Positions 44,060 through 53,874 of a stretch of 64,000 bases of DNA are shown here, one piece after another. This stretch comes from Marinobacter salinus (GTDB lineage Bacteria > Pseudomonadota > Gammaproteobacteria > Pseudomonadales > Oleiphilaceae), in contig NZ_CP017715.1 in NCBI RefSeq assembly GCF_001854125.1, positions 1,240,001 to 1,304,000 on the forward strand. The letters are read 5' to 3'. The number at the start of each line of letters is the position of its first letter. The first letter of the stretch is position 1. The notes under the pieces are model-generated. The model saw only the letters and a program-made list of their open reading frames with translations. It was not told the origin of the DNA and did not search any database. The position numbers and the translations under genes were made by a program.

Positions 44060-44971
44060 ATGAATATACCTACAATTCGTCAGATCCGTTACTTCATTGC
44101 CGTTGCGAATTTGGGGCAGATTTCACGGGCAGCCCTGGAACTTAATGTCTCCCAATCTGCAGTGACGACGGCTGTAAAACAACTCGAGGAAATTGTCGGA
44201 ACCCCTCTGCTCGCACGACATGCTGGTGGTGTGGCACTGACCTACGAGGGCAATATCTTTTTCGATCATTCCCGACGAATAATGGCTGTAATGGAAGAGG
44301 CAGTCAGGTCGCCGCGCCGCTTACGTCATGACGTAAAGGGCACTCTTCGTTTGGCAATGACCTACACTGTTGCTGGCTACTATATCCCAACTTATATCGA
44401 GCGGTTCCTTCGCGTCTTCCCCGGTGTGGACCTGCAGTTAACCGAATCTTCGCGAGCTGCAATCGAAGACGGGCTTGCTTCGGGAATGTTTGATCTCGCA
44501 GTGATGCTGACATCTAATATCGTCGATCAGGAAGGAATATCCTATGAAACACTGCTGCAATCACGTCGCAGACTGTGGCTGTCGGCGAACCACCCCCTTC
44601 TCGAATTACCATCGATCTCCCTGGCCGATGTTGCTGCCCAGCCCTACATCATGCTGACAGTCGACGAAGCCAGTAACACAGCGCAGCGCTACTGGAATCG
44701 AACGAACTATCGCCCACATACAACTTTCCGCACGAGTTCAGTTGAAGCCGTGCGCTCAATGGTTGCCAGCGGCATGGGAGTCACGATCCTGTCTGACATG
44801 ATCTATCGGCCATGGTCGCTCGACGGGCGCCGCGTCGAAGTCACCTCCCTGGCCGACCGGATACCAACAATGGATGTGGGTCTCGCCTGGGCCACCAATG
44901 TTGAGCAAAATACGGCCGTTTCCGCTTTCCGTGAATTTATGCATGTTGGTGAAGAGCCTGACGTACAGTGA
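44060..44971 (+). CDS. LysR-family regulator of the adjacent catabolic island
   Basis: A 303-residue LysR protein. The DNA-binding domain is IPTIRQIRYFIAVANLGQIS then LNVSQSAVTTAVKQLEEIVG, and the effector domain follows (GTLRLAMTYTVAGYYIPTYI). Divergent from the transporter/carboxylase operon and inside the same pair of boundary repeats, so it is the probable regulator of that operon. Full length with no defects. Confidence 0.9.
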   Translation: MNIPTIRQIRYFIAVANLGQISRAALELNVSQSAVTTAVKQLEEIVGTPLLARHAGGVALTYEGNIFFDHSRRIMAVMEEAVRSPRRLRHDVKGTLRLAMTYTVAGYYIPTYIERFLRVFPGVDLQLTESSRAAIEDGLASGMFDLAVMLTSNIVDQEGISYETLLQSRRRLWLSANHPLLELPSISLADVAAQPYIMLTVDEASNTAQRYWNRTNYRPHTTFRTSSVEAVRSMVASGMGVTILSDMIYRPWSLDGRRVEVTSLADRIPTMDVGLAWATNVEQNTAVSAFREFMHVGEEPDVQ

Positions 44972-45089
44972 ACGGATCATCGAAGATATTTACATGTGCA
45001 TGCTTTGGTGCGAAAACTACCAACTGAGAATCAAGCACGCGTTTGCCTACAAAAACCATTGCCTCCTATTCATTAATCTGGCCGGCGAA

Positions 45090-45113
45090 TTTAGTACTTT
45101 CTGTGGTCGTCCA
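45090..45113 (+). repeat. Boundary motif at the right edge of the catabolic island
   Basis: TTTAGTACTTTCTGTGG followed by TCGTCCA and then TTG. It matches 35685-35711 in 25 of 27 bases and in the same orientation. Backbone genes begin just to its right, at the end of selO. Confidence 0.8.
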
Positions 45114-45153
45114 TTGTGGCGGTTCTGTTGGTGACAGTGACATCGGCTGCCCG

Positions 45154-46869
45154 TCACGACGAGCAGCTATAGTGCGACGATCCACCAACTTCAAACAACT
45201 CCATCGGCTTCGGCCTGTAGTATTTCTTCTCTACGTCCTCCGATTGCTCGGCGTATGGCTGCGTCATCACGTCTTGCAGTTCTCGCAGTAAAGCGTAATT
45301 ACCCGCTGCCGCTTGCTGATAAGCAGGCACAACAAACCACTCCCTCAAACTGAACTTCGGATTGATAAGCTTCATCTGGCTGGAAAGCTCCTCACGCGTG
45401 CCTGGTCGAGTGAGCGAATTCCAATTTGTGAGCCACGCTGACCAGCGCTTGTCTATGCCTTCGGGGTCTGCAGCATAGGCCGGGCCTTTGTAGAAGCTTT
45501 TCTTGAGTGGCTCAATGTCATCTGGCAACGACGAGAGTTCCCGGAAGAAAATGGTGTAATCAACAGGCGTTTGCATCATCAGCGTTGCCAGCTCGCGGAA
45601 CAAGGCCGCGTCAAAAGCGTCAAGTCCAAGCTTTGCAGCCCACATCTTCTCCATTTGCGCTTGCATCACCTTTGGGAAATCACTTTGAATCTCCTCCAGC
45701 TGCCGCAGACAGTCTGGATGCCCTGCCAACAAAGTCCGAACCGCCGAACAAAACGAATGGAAGTTGCGTTCGGCCGCTGCTGGTTGGTTGAGGAACGCGA
45801 AGTGATGCCCGCCACCCGTCCATGGTTGGTACTGCGGATCAAACACATCGCAGAATCCGAATGGTCCATAGTCGAGCGTGAAGCCGCCCGCCGCACAGTT
45901 GTCGCTGTTGAAGTTACCCTGGCAGTAGCCAACGCGGATCCAGTTCGCAACAAGCGACGTCAGTCGACAGCGGAACTCACGCGCAAGCAACACGACTTTT
46001 TCGGCAGTGGCCAGTGACTGGTCGATAACGTCACCGTACTCACGGTCGATCAGGTGCAACACGATCTTCTCAAGCTCCTCCATCGCCTGCGGGCGTTCCT
46101 GCTTGCGGGCACGACGACTAAAGAGCTCGAGCTGCCCTACCCGTATGAACGACGGTGCAACACGCGTCGAGATGGCAACTGGCTCGTATATGAGCACATC
46201 TGGATCTATTGAGCGTGAGCCCTCCGAATACCATGGACGCCTGACTTTCTCGGTTTTCGACACGTACAGACTCAAAGACCTTGACGTGGGCACACCGAGG
46301 GCGTGCATGTGCTCCTGTGCCAGGAACTCCCGAACACTGGACCGCAGAACGGCCCGGCCGTCCGCGCCGCGGCAGTAGGGTGTGCGCCCTGCCCCTTTCA
46401 ACTGCATTTCCCAGCGCTGCCCGTTGATGACTGCCTCGAACACCGAAATCGCGCGGCCGTCGCCGTAGCCATTGCCGGTCTGGAACGGGCACTGCTGGTA
46501 GAATTCGGTGCCGTAGATAGAAAGTGCGTAGCCACACGCCCACCCGACGTTGCGCAGAGGCTCCGGAACACGCGACAAGTCTCCGGAGAACATGCGGACG
46601 AAGTCACTGGATTGCGCCATGCTGTCGGCGAAACCCAGTTCGTGAAAAAGATCTTTCCCATGCGCGACGTATTCGGGGTTTTCGAGTGGCGTGGGACTGA
46701 CCGGAACATAGTGGCCCGAGAATACCTGTCGTGGCGAGTGGTCAGCTCCGTTTGCTTTCCCCTCGGGATCGCAGTTGAGCGTGTCCATGAGTGAATAGTC
46801 TGCCAACGTTGCGAGATCGTCGAGGGTCACGACCGTTGTAGGCGTTTCCCGGTGACGTCGCGGTATCAT
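45154..46869 (-). CDS. selO: Protein adenylyltransferase SelO
   Basis: A 571-residue pseudokinase-fold enzyme with AAGGAG upstream of the ATG. Landmark segments: [60 protein letters not shown], then [20 protein letters not shown]. SelO transfers AMP to Ser/Thr/Tyr of redox and metabolic proteins. The extreme C-terminus is YSCSS; Cys occupies the position held by selenocysteine in animal SelO. Somewhat longer than E. coli YdiU (478) because of an extended N-terminus and middle. Last gene before the mosaic region. Confidence 0.92.
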   Translation of the reverse strand: MIPRRHRETPTTVVTLDDLATLADYSLMDTLNCDPEGKANGADHSPRQVFSGHYVPVSPTPLENPEYVAHGKDLFHELGFADSMAQSSDFVRMFSGDLSRVPEPLRNVGWACGYALSIYGTEFYQQCPFQTGNGYGDGRAISVFEAVINGQRWEMQLKGAGRTPYCRGADGRAVLRSSVREFLAQEHMHALGVPTSRSLSLYVSKTEKVRRPWYSEGSRSIDPDVLIYEPVAISTRVAPSFIRVGQLELFSRRARKQERPQAMEELEKIVLHLIDREYGDVIDQSLATAEKVVLLAREFRCRLTSLVANWIRVGYCQGNFNSDNCAAGGFTLDYGPFGFCDVFDPQYQPWTGGGHHFAFLNQPAAAERNFHSFCSAVRTLLAGHPDCLRQLEEIQSDFPKVMQAQMEKMWAAKLGLDAFDAALFRELATLMMQTPVDYTIFFRELSSLPDDIEPLKKSFYKGPAYAADPEGIDKRWSAWLTNWNSLTRPGTREELSSQMKLINPKFSLREWFVVPAYQQAAAGNYALLRELQDVMTQPYAEQSEDVEKKYYRPKPMELFEVGGSSHYSCSS

Positions 46870-46942
46870 AGGGGCTCCTTCTATAAACTATGCCGTAAGT
46901 TAGATCATTTTACCCTTTATCAGCGCTTGGTAGCTGGCGGTT

Positions 46943-48610
46943 TCAGGAGGTTCGGAATCGGCTTACCAATCCTGACAGCGATTTTGAATTGTCGAGCAGA
47001 GTATCTGCCGAGACAGCCGTTTCTCTGCCCTTCTCGCTGGTTTCTTTCGATTTGTCTGCAATGGTTACCAGCCGTTCTGTGATGTCCTCACAAACACTGG
47101 TCTGTTCTTCCGAAGCGGAAGCAATCTGCTCGTTCATTTGGGTTATTTCACCAATCGAACTGACGATACGGTTGATGGCATCGACTACTTCGGTGTTTTT
47201 CGTTAATGCCTTGCTACTGCGGTCGTTTGATTGCCGGATCGAATCAACCGCAGACTTCGCCTTTTTATCAAGCGTAGCGATCATCTCGGCGATTTCGTCC
47301 GTACTTCTCTGGGTTTTCTGAGCGAGGCCTCTGACTTCATCGGCAACTACTGCAAACCCGCGACCATGCTCCCCTGCTCGGGCGGCTTCGATCGCAGCGT
47401 TCAGAGCTAACAGATTTGTCTGTTCTGCAACACTGTTGATCACTTCTACAACCTTGTTGATGCTTCCGACCCCCTGGCCCAACTCTTCAACCTCATAAGC
47501 CGCAGCGGCAATGTCATTAGCCAGCGCGTTCATTTCAGCGGCAGCGTCAGAAACCGTCTGTTTCGCAGTGGCGGTTTCTTTTTCTGCATCTGTAGCTGCG
47601 GATGCGGCAGTAGAGGCATTTGAGGAAATTTCGTTAGCAGCGGAGGTCATTTCGGTGACGGCCGTAGCCACCTGGTCTGTTTCTGCATCCTGTTCATTCA
47701 CCAGATCGGCCATTTTACCTGCATGGCCAACAATGCTTTCCGAATTCTCATGGGTCCGCTCTGCGTTGGACTTAACGTCCGTGATCAGGCCCCCAAGCAG
47801 TTCAAGGAATCGATTGAAATTATCGGCAAGCTGACCAAGCTCGAATTTATCGTTAACTTTAATCCGAGCGGTCAGATCAGCATCACCTTCAGAGAGGTCC
47901 GCAACGGATTTGGAGATTGTCGCAATCGGTGAGCTGATTGTCCGGCTAATCAAAATGCCCACCAGTACGGAGCCGATCACTGCAATGATGGCTATGGACA
48001 TAAAAATGATTTGTGAGCTTTCGAGCTCGGATTCGCCGGCTTCTGCCAGTACGCCAAGGACAGCGTTAACGTCATCAAAATAAAACCCCGTCCCAAGCAC
48101 TACATCCCACTTATCAAGGTGAATGCTGTATGAGGACTTAGGCGAAGCCTCGGATTCACCAGGCTTGGGAAACCAATAGGTGTAGTACCCGTCGCCGTTT
48201 ACCGCGCTTTTTACGATTCCCCGGACCAGGTAATTTCCCTTTTGGTCCTGTAAGTCCCAGAAGTTCTCGCCGAATCCTTTGTCGGATTGGCCAAGTACAA
48301 CGCGGTCGCCGGTCTCTGTGTAGCCAAAGATGTAGCCGCTTTCACCGTATTTCAGGTTTTTCAGGATTGGCAGGGCCTCTTCCAGGTCGCCACCGTTCTC
48401 ATAAATGTGGGCAATGGAACTGTATGTCATTTCCATCAGCTGTTTCAGCTCGCTGCGCTTCAAGTCAGTGACGTCTGCGCCAACCGATTCCATCTGCTTA
48501 TCAACAAGGTCGCGGGTCTGGTATCCAAAGGTGAAATACAGGATGACCCCCAAAGACAAAACAGGCAGCAAAGCGAGCAACAGCAACCTGCTGCGGATTG
48601 AAATCGGCAT
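46943..48610 (-). CDS. Methyl-accepting chemotaxis protein with single Cache domain
   Basis: A 555-residue chemoreceptor. Membrane helix 1 ([20 protein letters not shown]), a periplasmic sCache_2-type sensor (about 35-190; [20 protein letters not shown] and [12 protein letters not shown]), membrane helix 2 ([20 protein letters not shown]), HAMP, and the signalling domain with hairpin tip [20 protein letters not shown] then [18 protein letters not shown]. sCache_2 sensors often bind short carboxylic acids. No CheR-binding pentapeptide at the C-terminus. A GAGGT ribosome-binding site precedes the ATG. Confidence 0.92.
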   Translation of the reverse strand: MPISIRSRLLLLALLPVLSLGVILYFTFGYQTRDLVDKQMESVGADVTDLKRSELKQLMEMTYSSIAHIYENGGDLEEALPILKNLKYGESGYIFGYTETGDRVVLGQSDKGFGENFWDLQDQKGNYLVRGIVKSAVNGDGYYTYWFPKPGESEASPKSSYSIHLDKWDVVLGTGFYFDDVNAVLGVLAEAGESELESSQIIFMSIAIIAVIGSVLVGILISRTISSPIATISKSVADLSEGDADLTARIKVNDKFELGQLADNFNRFLELLGGLITDVKSNAERTHENSESIVGHAGKMADLVNEQDAETDQVATAVTEMTSAANEISSNASTAASAATDAEKETATAKQTVSDAAAEMNALANDIAAAAYEVEELGQGVGSINKVVEVINSVAEQTNLLALNAAIEAARAGEHGRGFAVVADEVRGLAQKTQRSTDEIAEMIATLDKKAKSAVDSIRQSNDRSSKALTKNTEVVDAINRIVSSIGEITQMNEQIASASEEQTSVCEDITERLVTIADKSKETSEKGRETAVSADTLLDNSKSLSGLVSRFRTS

Positions 48611-48758
48611 AATTGTACCTCAGCGTATGCCGAGTCCATGGCATGAGTATGTTTGATGAAATGATGAAATTATTTGCACATCATGACAATTTGATGCGTG
48701 TAGCGCACCTTTTTTTGGAGGCGGTTAGGGAGGTCGCCGAGGCAAAGAGGCCTTACAT

Positions 48759-49757
48759 TCATAGATCAACCAGTTCGCGGCCACGCCTCACGCGAACGAT
48801 ATCGGCCATGATCGCCAGTGCAATTTCTGCAGGGGTCTTGCTGCCCAGTTGAAGTCCGATAGGCATGTGAATGCGGTTAATCTCTTCCTGGCTGAGTCCG
48901 CCAGTGCGGCTCAGTCGCTCCGCACGGGCCTGCGACGTTTTCATCGAACCCATGACGCCGATGTAGCTTGCGGGGGTTTTTACCGCCGCCATCATCGCAA
49001 GATCATCAATTTTCGGATCGTGGGTTGTGGCGACCACGGCAGTGGCATCCGTGCACGCGCCCTGAGCGCTTATATAAAGTGAGGGTAAAACCGGCTCGAA
49101 CTGAACCCCATCCGGTAGCTGCAGGTTGGCAGTGACCTCATCTCGTGGATCGCAGATAACCACTTGATAGCCAAGACTCACCGCGAAACTGGCGCAAGCC
49201 TCTGCGACGGTTGAGTAGCCTGCAAGGATGAGTTTGGATATCGCACCTACACGAATGGAAACAGTTTCTTCAGACTGGTCTATTGCCACTCGTGGCCCTA
49301 TGGACTGAGCGATTTCAAGCCATTTCATACCATCGGTGAGTCTTACCATGCGAGCAAGCGTTCTTTGGCTGGACACCATGGCCTCAACCAACTGCCCGCA
49401 GTGGGCTCTGTTCTCCTCAGTGGCTGCCATTCGCTCAACCAGCACTTCGAGAACGCCACCGCACGGCAGTCGAATCCGGGGGTTTGCCGGTGCCTCTTCC
49501 GGGCCGCCATAGCGCACTGTAACTGCCGGCAACTCATAGTCTCCGGCAGTCAGGCGTTCGAGAAAGTCTTCCTCAACACACCCCCCGGACAGGGACCCGA
49601 CGTGGCCCCCATCTGTCGTGGCGACCATGAGTGACCCTGGTTCGCGGGGCGAGGAACCGAATGTTGACAGGACGGTGCATAACCAAACCGTCCTGCCCTC
49701 CTCCAGCCATTGAGCAGCCTGCGTTAAGACTTGATAGTCCAGGTTTTGCATGATCAT
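48759..49757 (-). CDS. XdhC/CoxI-family protein
   Basis: A 332-residue protein. The N-terminal XdhC domain contains WLCTVLSTFGSSPREPGSLM and GGHVGSLSGGCVEEDFLERL; the C-terminal Rossmann-like XdhC_C domain contains GYQVVICDPRDEV and GVMGSMKTSQARAERL. Such proteins insert or sulfurate molybdenum cofactor for xanthine dehydrogenase or CO-dehydrogenase-type enzymes. No molybdoenzyme subunits lie nearby, so it acts on an enzyme encoded elsewhere. Confidence 0.85.
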   Translation of the reverse strand: MIMQNLDYQVLTQAAQWLEEGRTVWLCTVLSTFGSSPREPGSLMVATTDGGHVGSLSGGCVEEDFLERLTAGDYELPAVTVRYGGPEEAPANPRIRLPCGGVLEVLVERMAATEENRAHCGQLVEAMVSSQRTLARMVRLTDGMKWLEIAQSIGPRVAIDQSEETVSIRVGAISKLILAGYSTVAEACASFAVSLGYQVVICDPRDEVTANLQLPDGVQFEPVLPSLYISAQGACTDATAVVATTHDPKIDDLAMMAAVKTPASYIGVMGSMKTSQARAERLSRTGGLSQEEINRIHMPIGLQLGSKTPAEIALAIMADIVRVRRGRELVDL

Positions 49758-49803
49758 CCACTTAATTGCTCACGACCCCTCGAAGCCTAAGTGTTGGAGA
49801 CCA

Positions 49804-50240
49804 CTACCGCAACGCCATCGAGGAGGTTGATTGGCGGAGTACCAAACATGCTACCTCCCCCCATTCCCAACTCAGCCGGGCATACAAATCCCAATCATCC
49901 TGATCCGGCGTAATATCGGCCAAGGCCTTGGCGTAGGTCATCGTCACCCCAATTCCTTTTACGCCACTCCAGCCGAGGCCAACTCCTGCCACTCTCGGTG
50001 TTTGCGAGGGGTTTTTGGATCGAACGGTGCCTATGTCACAGAAAACAAATGGATCAAGGGCACCACTCAGCGCATTAAGCCCGCTGTAATGGGCCTCGAC
50101 GGTGGCCTGAATGCCATAGTCACCGCTGATCAGCCCGGGCGCATAGTCATGAACGGACGTCGGCCCGCCAGGATGATCATGACGAAGAAAAGGGTTAGAA
50201 AGCGGCTTGGCAATCGTTTCTCTATGGCCAACCCGGCTGA
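49804..50240 (-). pseudogene. Remnant of a TpsB (ShlB/FhaC/HecB) secretion-pore gene, C-terminal part only
   Basis: Between icd and xdhC the minus strand encodes an open run resembling the last ~130 residues of a two-partner-secretion barrel: SNPFLRHDHPGG, GDYGIQATVEAHYSG, LDPFVFCDIGTVRSKNP, VAGVGLGWSG, IGVTMTYAKALA, DDWDLYARLSWEWG. No start codon with a ribosome-binding site is evident, and the POTRA and N-terminal barrel regions are missing. The remnant begins right after the icd stop, suggesting that rearrangement deleted the rest. The family call rests on reading the translated frame by eye. Confidence 0.55.
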
Positions 50241-50246
50241 CACTTT

Positions 50247-51983
50247 TTATAGAAGCGCCTTTTCGACTGCCTCAAGAAAACCAACCATATCAACCACCTG
50301 CTCCGAATCCGGATCGACGGTTTTGCCCTTGAGATCCGCCGTGACAATGCCACGGTCGACTGTCTCGGTCAGCGCTGCCTTCAGATGGACAGCATATTGG
50401 CTCAGGGGCTCGTTGCCCTCACGTTCGCCCAGGGTTTCCAGAGCGTTGGCCAGCGCGAAGATCAGCGCCGAAGGATTGAAATGGGCGACCCGGCCGTCGC
50501 TCTCCAGATACTTCAGATACAGATCATGAGCGGTGCCATGAGGCGCTTCGAACAGCATGGTGCCGTCCTTGCTCTCGATGATCGAACTGGCGGTCGCAAG
50601 GCTGCCGCCGAGCGCTGCTGAAATGTCCGAGAAGATATCGCCGTCCAGATTCTGGGACGGATACAAAGCGTTTCGGGGTGGGTCTGTAATCATCTTCTTG
50701 AGCTGGCTCGAAGGCCGCATGATCATGAACGATGGCGGCGGCGTGTGCTCGCTGGCCAGCTCCCTGCGCACTTCGGTAATGACATCGCTGTAGACTTCGT
50801 CGTACTCCATGTACTCGCGTTTGAGACCAAAATACACCTCTTTGTCCTTGCGCGAGGCATCCCGGAATACCTGCAGCACCCAGTCCTTGATGGCTTCCCG
50901 GTCATTGGACATGAGCAGCATGGGATCGCCTTTCTTGACCCGGCGGGCATGTTTCTCGTCACCGTCGACGATGACCTTGAGAATGCCATCCTCCTGGGCT
51001 GCCATATTGAAGCTGCCGTACTGGTCGCCGCCACCGGCACTCATGCGTGAGATGGACACATGGGCACCCCGGCTCGGAATACCGAACTCACGAAGCTGAT
51101 TCACCAGCTTGAGCAGTTTGCGCCCGGTGGTGTTATCAGGCACACCCCAGAGTGCCCGCTCCGGCGGGTTGGAGACAATGCGCGCCGCCTGGGCGTCAAT
51201 CAGCTCGTAGAAATACTTTAGCCCCAGATCCTCGATCTGCTTTTGATAGTCGCTGTGATAGATGTCCTCGATCACCGAACGCATAGCGCCATCGTATCCG
51301 GGGATCACGGTATCTTTCAGCCCGAGATACACGTCCCGTTTTTCCACGATGGCACGCTGGAAGAAACGGTGGGCCCAGGCTTTAACGTCCTCAATGTCGT
51401 TAGTCGCCAGCAGCCAGGGATCGCCCTTGCGGATCTCACGGCGGTGGAGCTCCACCGGGTCCCCGCTGCTCCCCACGAACATCAGTTTGACCACGCCGGT
51501 TGCCAGGGACAGCTGGTTGAAGCTGTCCTTGATGCCACCGAATTCCATGGTATCCACCTCAATATCGCGCCCTACCCACTCCGGGCGGCGGATATTGAGG
51601 TTGCGGAACTGGATGTCCTCCCGGGTGATGTTGCCGCTGATGCCCTTTCGTATCGCGCCGTTGGGGGACTTGGTGGCCAATGGGTTCAGGTTGTTGCCAT
51701 CCACATCCGGATGCTTCTGGAGAAGCTCCTCCAACTGTTGGCGGTTAACGGTCATGCCGGCGTTTTTCACACCGACACCATGGCGCTGAAGTGCGTCGAT
51801 GGCATCAATGACGACCTGGCCATTGGTCAGCAGCCGGTTTTCTGCAGACAGGTCGATTTCTTCCAGCTGAATATCGAGGCGAGAGCTTACAAACTTCCGG
51901 AGGATGTGTTCAAACGCAACCTGTGCCATCTCGTCTCCGTGAAGAATAACCAGAGGCGACGTTACTTTGATGCTGCTGTCCAT
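50247..51983 (-). CDS. icd: NADP-type isocitrate dehydrogenase with internally duplicated module
   Basis: A 578-residue protein of the isocitrate/isopropylmalate dehydrogenase family, most like the eukaryotic-type IDH (about 415 residues). Near-N-terminal LVILHGDEMAQVAFEHIL and C-terminal NLDGDIFSDISAALGGSLAT then FEAPHGTAHDLY are conserved. Residues about 149-277 and 317-440 are repeats of each other: RKGDPWLLATNDIEDVKAWA...DVYLGLKDTVIPGYD against KKGDPMLLMSNDREAIKDWV...EVYFGLKREYMEYDE. This explains the extra length. It lies 29 bases after mqo, so the two TCA-cycle genes form an operon. Catalysis is inferred; the second repeat carries HVSISRMSAGGGDQYGSF, which aligns with the IDH substrate-loop region. 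Confidence 0.8.
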   Translation of the reverse strand: MDSSIKVTSPLVILHGDEMAQVAFEHILRKFVSSRLDIQLEEIDLSAENRLLTNGQVVIDAIDALQRHGVGVKNAGMTVNRQQLEELLQKHPDVDGNNLNPLATKSPNGAIRKGISGNITREDIQFRNLNIRRPEWVGRDIEVDTMEFGGIKDSFNQLSLATGVVKLMFVGSSGDPVELHRREIRKGDPWLLATNDIEDVKAWAHRFFQRAIVEKRDVYLGLKDTVIPGYDGAMRSVIEDIYHSDYQKQIEDLGLKYFYELIDAQAARIVSNPPERALWGVPDNTTGRKLLKLVNQLREFGIPSRGAHVSISRMSAGGGDQYGSFNMAAQEDGILKVIVDGDEKHARRVKKGDPMLLMSNDREAIKDWVLQVFRDASRKDKEVYFGLKREYMEYDEVYSDVITEVRRELASEHTPPPSFMIMRPSSQLKKMITDPPRNALYPSQNLDGDIFSDISAALGGSLATASSIIESKDGTMLFEAPHGTAHDLYLKYLESDGRVAHFNPSALIFALANALETLGEREGNEPLSQYAVHLKAALTETVDRGIVTADLKGKTVDPDSEQVVDMVGFLEAVEKALL

Positions 51984-52012
51984 GACTCTCTCCCTGCAGT
52001 TCGGTGGCCTGA

Positions 52013-53482
52013 TCAGTCTTGTTGGTCCGCGGACCGGGTTATTCCCAAGCGCTTGTTGACGGAATCGCGGATCTCCCGGTAACGCTCCGGGTTCTTGGCG
52101 AGGGTATCCAGATCGTCCTCGGGGAAGATCTCTTTTTTCTTCTTGCCCGCTTCCTCAGTAGTAAAAATAGACGGCAGAAGCTGTTCCAGGCAACGCAGCA
52201 TGACTTCCGGTGACACCGACGCCCCCGGCGATGCGCCCAGCAACGTGCCATAGGTCTTGTCACTTGACACCAGGATCTCGGTACCCATTTGCAGATCCCC
52301 ATCCCGGATGATCTGTACCCGCTGGCCAGCCTCGACCGGTTTCCAGTTGAACTTTTTACTCATACCCGGGGCGAAGCTGTCCAGTTCCTCGAACATGCTC
52401 GTTTCACCTTTGAAGGTTTCTGACACCAGGTATTTGACCAGGGGGAAATGCTCCAGCGCGACATTCAGCAAACCCGGGATATCATGCAGGCGCATCGCTC
52501 GCAGGTAATCCAGAAATCCCCGGCCTCTTTCAAGGACCGGCTTGAACGAGGCGAACGGACCGAACAGAAGGTAATACTTTCCGTTCGCGACCCGTAAATC
52601 CAGGTGCGGAACGGACATCGGCGGTGCGCCCACCTTTGCTTTACCGTAGGTTTTGGCGCGGTATTGCTCGGCCTGTTCGGCGCTGATCGGTGCTTGCAGG
52701 AAGCGTCCACCCACAGGAAAGCCGGTGAACCGTTTCGCAAAAGGCAAGTGGCTCTTTTTCAGGATCGGGAATGCACCGCCACCGGCACCTACAAACAGCA
52801 CGTCCGCCTTGTACCGTCTCGCAACTCCCCCGTTTTCCGTTTCGACAAGCCAGCTGCCGGAGGGGCTTCGATGCACGCGTTTTACATGCGTGCCGTATTC
52901 GATTTTCACTCCCAGGTCATTCACCGCATACTCGGCCATCTGTTCCGTCAGAGCGCCGAAATTAACGTCTGTACCTGTTTCGATTACCGTCGCCGCCATT
53001 TTTTCCTGGCGGGGACGCTCCTCCATGGTGTAGGGGATCCAGCTCTTGATTTCATCGAAATCTTCCGAGTAACTCATTTGCTCGAAAAAGTGATGAGCGG
53101 ACATTTCCTTAAAGCGTAACCGGAGCTCTTCAATCGCAGGCTCGGACACAATGGTGCAGTGCTTGGTTTGGTTGATGAATGACTTGGGATCTTTGATGGC
53201 GCCCTTCTGGACCAGATAAGACCAGAACTGTTTGGCGACATTGAACTGGGAATGAATCTTGAGGGCTTTCTCGACGGAGATGACCTCTTCATCCACTGGG
53301 GTATAGTTCAGCTCACAGTTCGCCTCATGCCCCGTGCCAGCGTTGTTGAATACCCAGGAGTTCCCTGCCCCGGCACTGTCCAGTCTTTCCAGAATGGTGA
53401 TATTCAACTCGGGCGCCAGTTCTTTCGCCAGGGTGGCAAAAGTGGTTCCCATAATCCCCGCGCCGATGATAACTACGTCCAT
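52013..53482 (-). CDS. mqo: Malate:quinone oxidoreductase
   Basis: About 489 residues from the ATG at 53482, preceded by AGGAAAAG; the frame extends further upstream without good signals. The FAD-binding fold is MDVVIIGAGIMGTTFATLAK; typical segments include GAGNSWVFNNAGTGHEANCE, LFVGAGGGAFPILKKSHLPF and SPGASVSPEVMLRCLEQLLP. The membrane-associated enzyme oxidises malate and reduces quinone, replacing or complementing NAD malate dehydrogenase. Upstream of, and probably co-transcribed with, icd. Confidence 0.95.
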   Translation of the reverse strand: MDVVIIGAGIMGTTFATLAKELAPELNITILERLDSAGAGNSWVFNNAGTGHEANCELNYTPVDEEVISVEKALKIHSQFNVAKQFWSYLVQKGAIKDPKSFINQTKHCTIVSEPAIEELRLRFKEMSAHHFFEQMSYSEDFDEIKSWIPYTMEERPRQEKMAATVIETGTDVNFGALTEQMAEYAVNDLGVKIEYGTHVKRVHRSPSGSWLVETENGGVARRYKADVLFVGAGGGAFPILKKSHLPFAKRFTGFPVGGRFLQAPISAEQAEQYRAKTYGKAKVGAPPMSVPHLDLRVANGKYYLLFGPFASFKPVLERGRGFLDYLRAMRLHDIPGLLNVALEHFPLVKYLVSETFKGETSMFEELDSFAPGMSKKFNWKPVEAGQRVQIIRDGDLQMGTEILVSSDKTYGTLLGASPGASVSPEVMLRCLEQLLPSIFTTEEAGKKKKEIFPEDDLDTLAKNPERYREIRDSVNKRLGITRSADQQD

Positions 53483-53809
53483 AACTTTTCCTATCAGAAT
53501 CAGTTTCCAGAAATTATTTCCAAAAAGTCTTATGCCTTGACGGTACCACGCTTCCCGCAAACACTGAAAACCCATCAGAAAATATGCCACGTCAGGTCCC
53601 GAGCGGTCAGCGGTGATGGCACTAGCTTGCCACTGCAAACTGTCAAAAAAAGTTTCCACTTTTAATTAAAGTAAAGCGCAGGCTCATAAAACTACCCGTT
53701 TTATATGGCGAACATTGAACCCTAATTTGCATGTCAGCCTGTTTCAGGATTTCCATTCGATACCTAGTTTGTCATTTTTAATAGCCGGGCATTGCATTAT
53801 TTTAATGAC

Positions 53810-53830
53810 AAATTCAGGGTAAATTCAGGG
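53810..53830 (+). promoter_or_regulatory. Two tandem AAATTCAGGG boxes, 11-bp period
   Basis: AAATTCAGGG occurs at 53810-53819 and 53821-53830, one helical turn apart, 45 bases upstream of the small secreted protein gene. Paired direct repeats with 11-bp spacing are how OmpR/PhoB-type response regulators bind. The rest of the 392-base gap 53483-53874 holds the divergent mqo promoter region and no gene. Confidence 0.4.
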
Positions 53831-53874
53831 GCGAGTGATTTAATTCAATAGCCAATCAATAACGAGGTGAAAAT

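Noticed and set aside
50247-51983. Frameshifted fusion of two dehydrogenase genes
   Set aside because: The frame is continuous and has only one N-terminal and one C-terminal signature; the repeated part is internal, so an in-frame duplication explains it better.
51243-52082. 279-codon plus-strand frame opposite icd/mqo
   Set aside because: Antisense shadow of the well-conserved isocitrate dehydrogenase gene.
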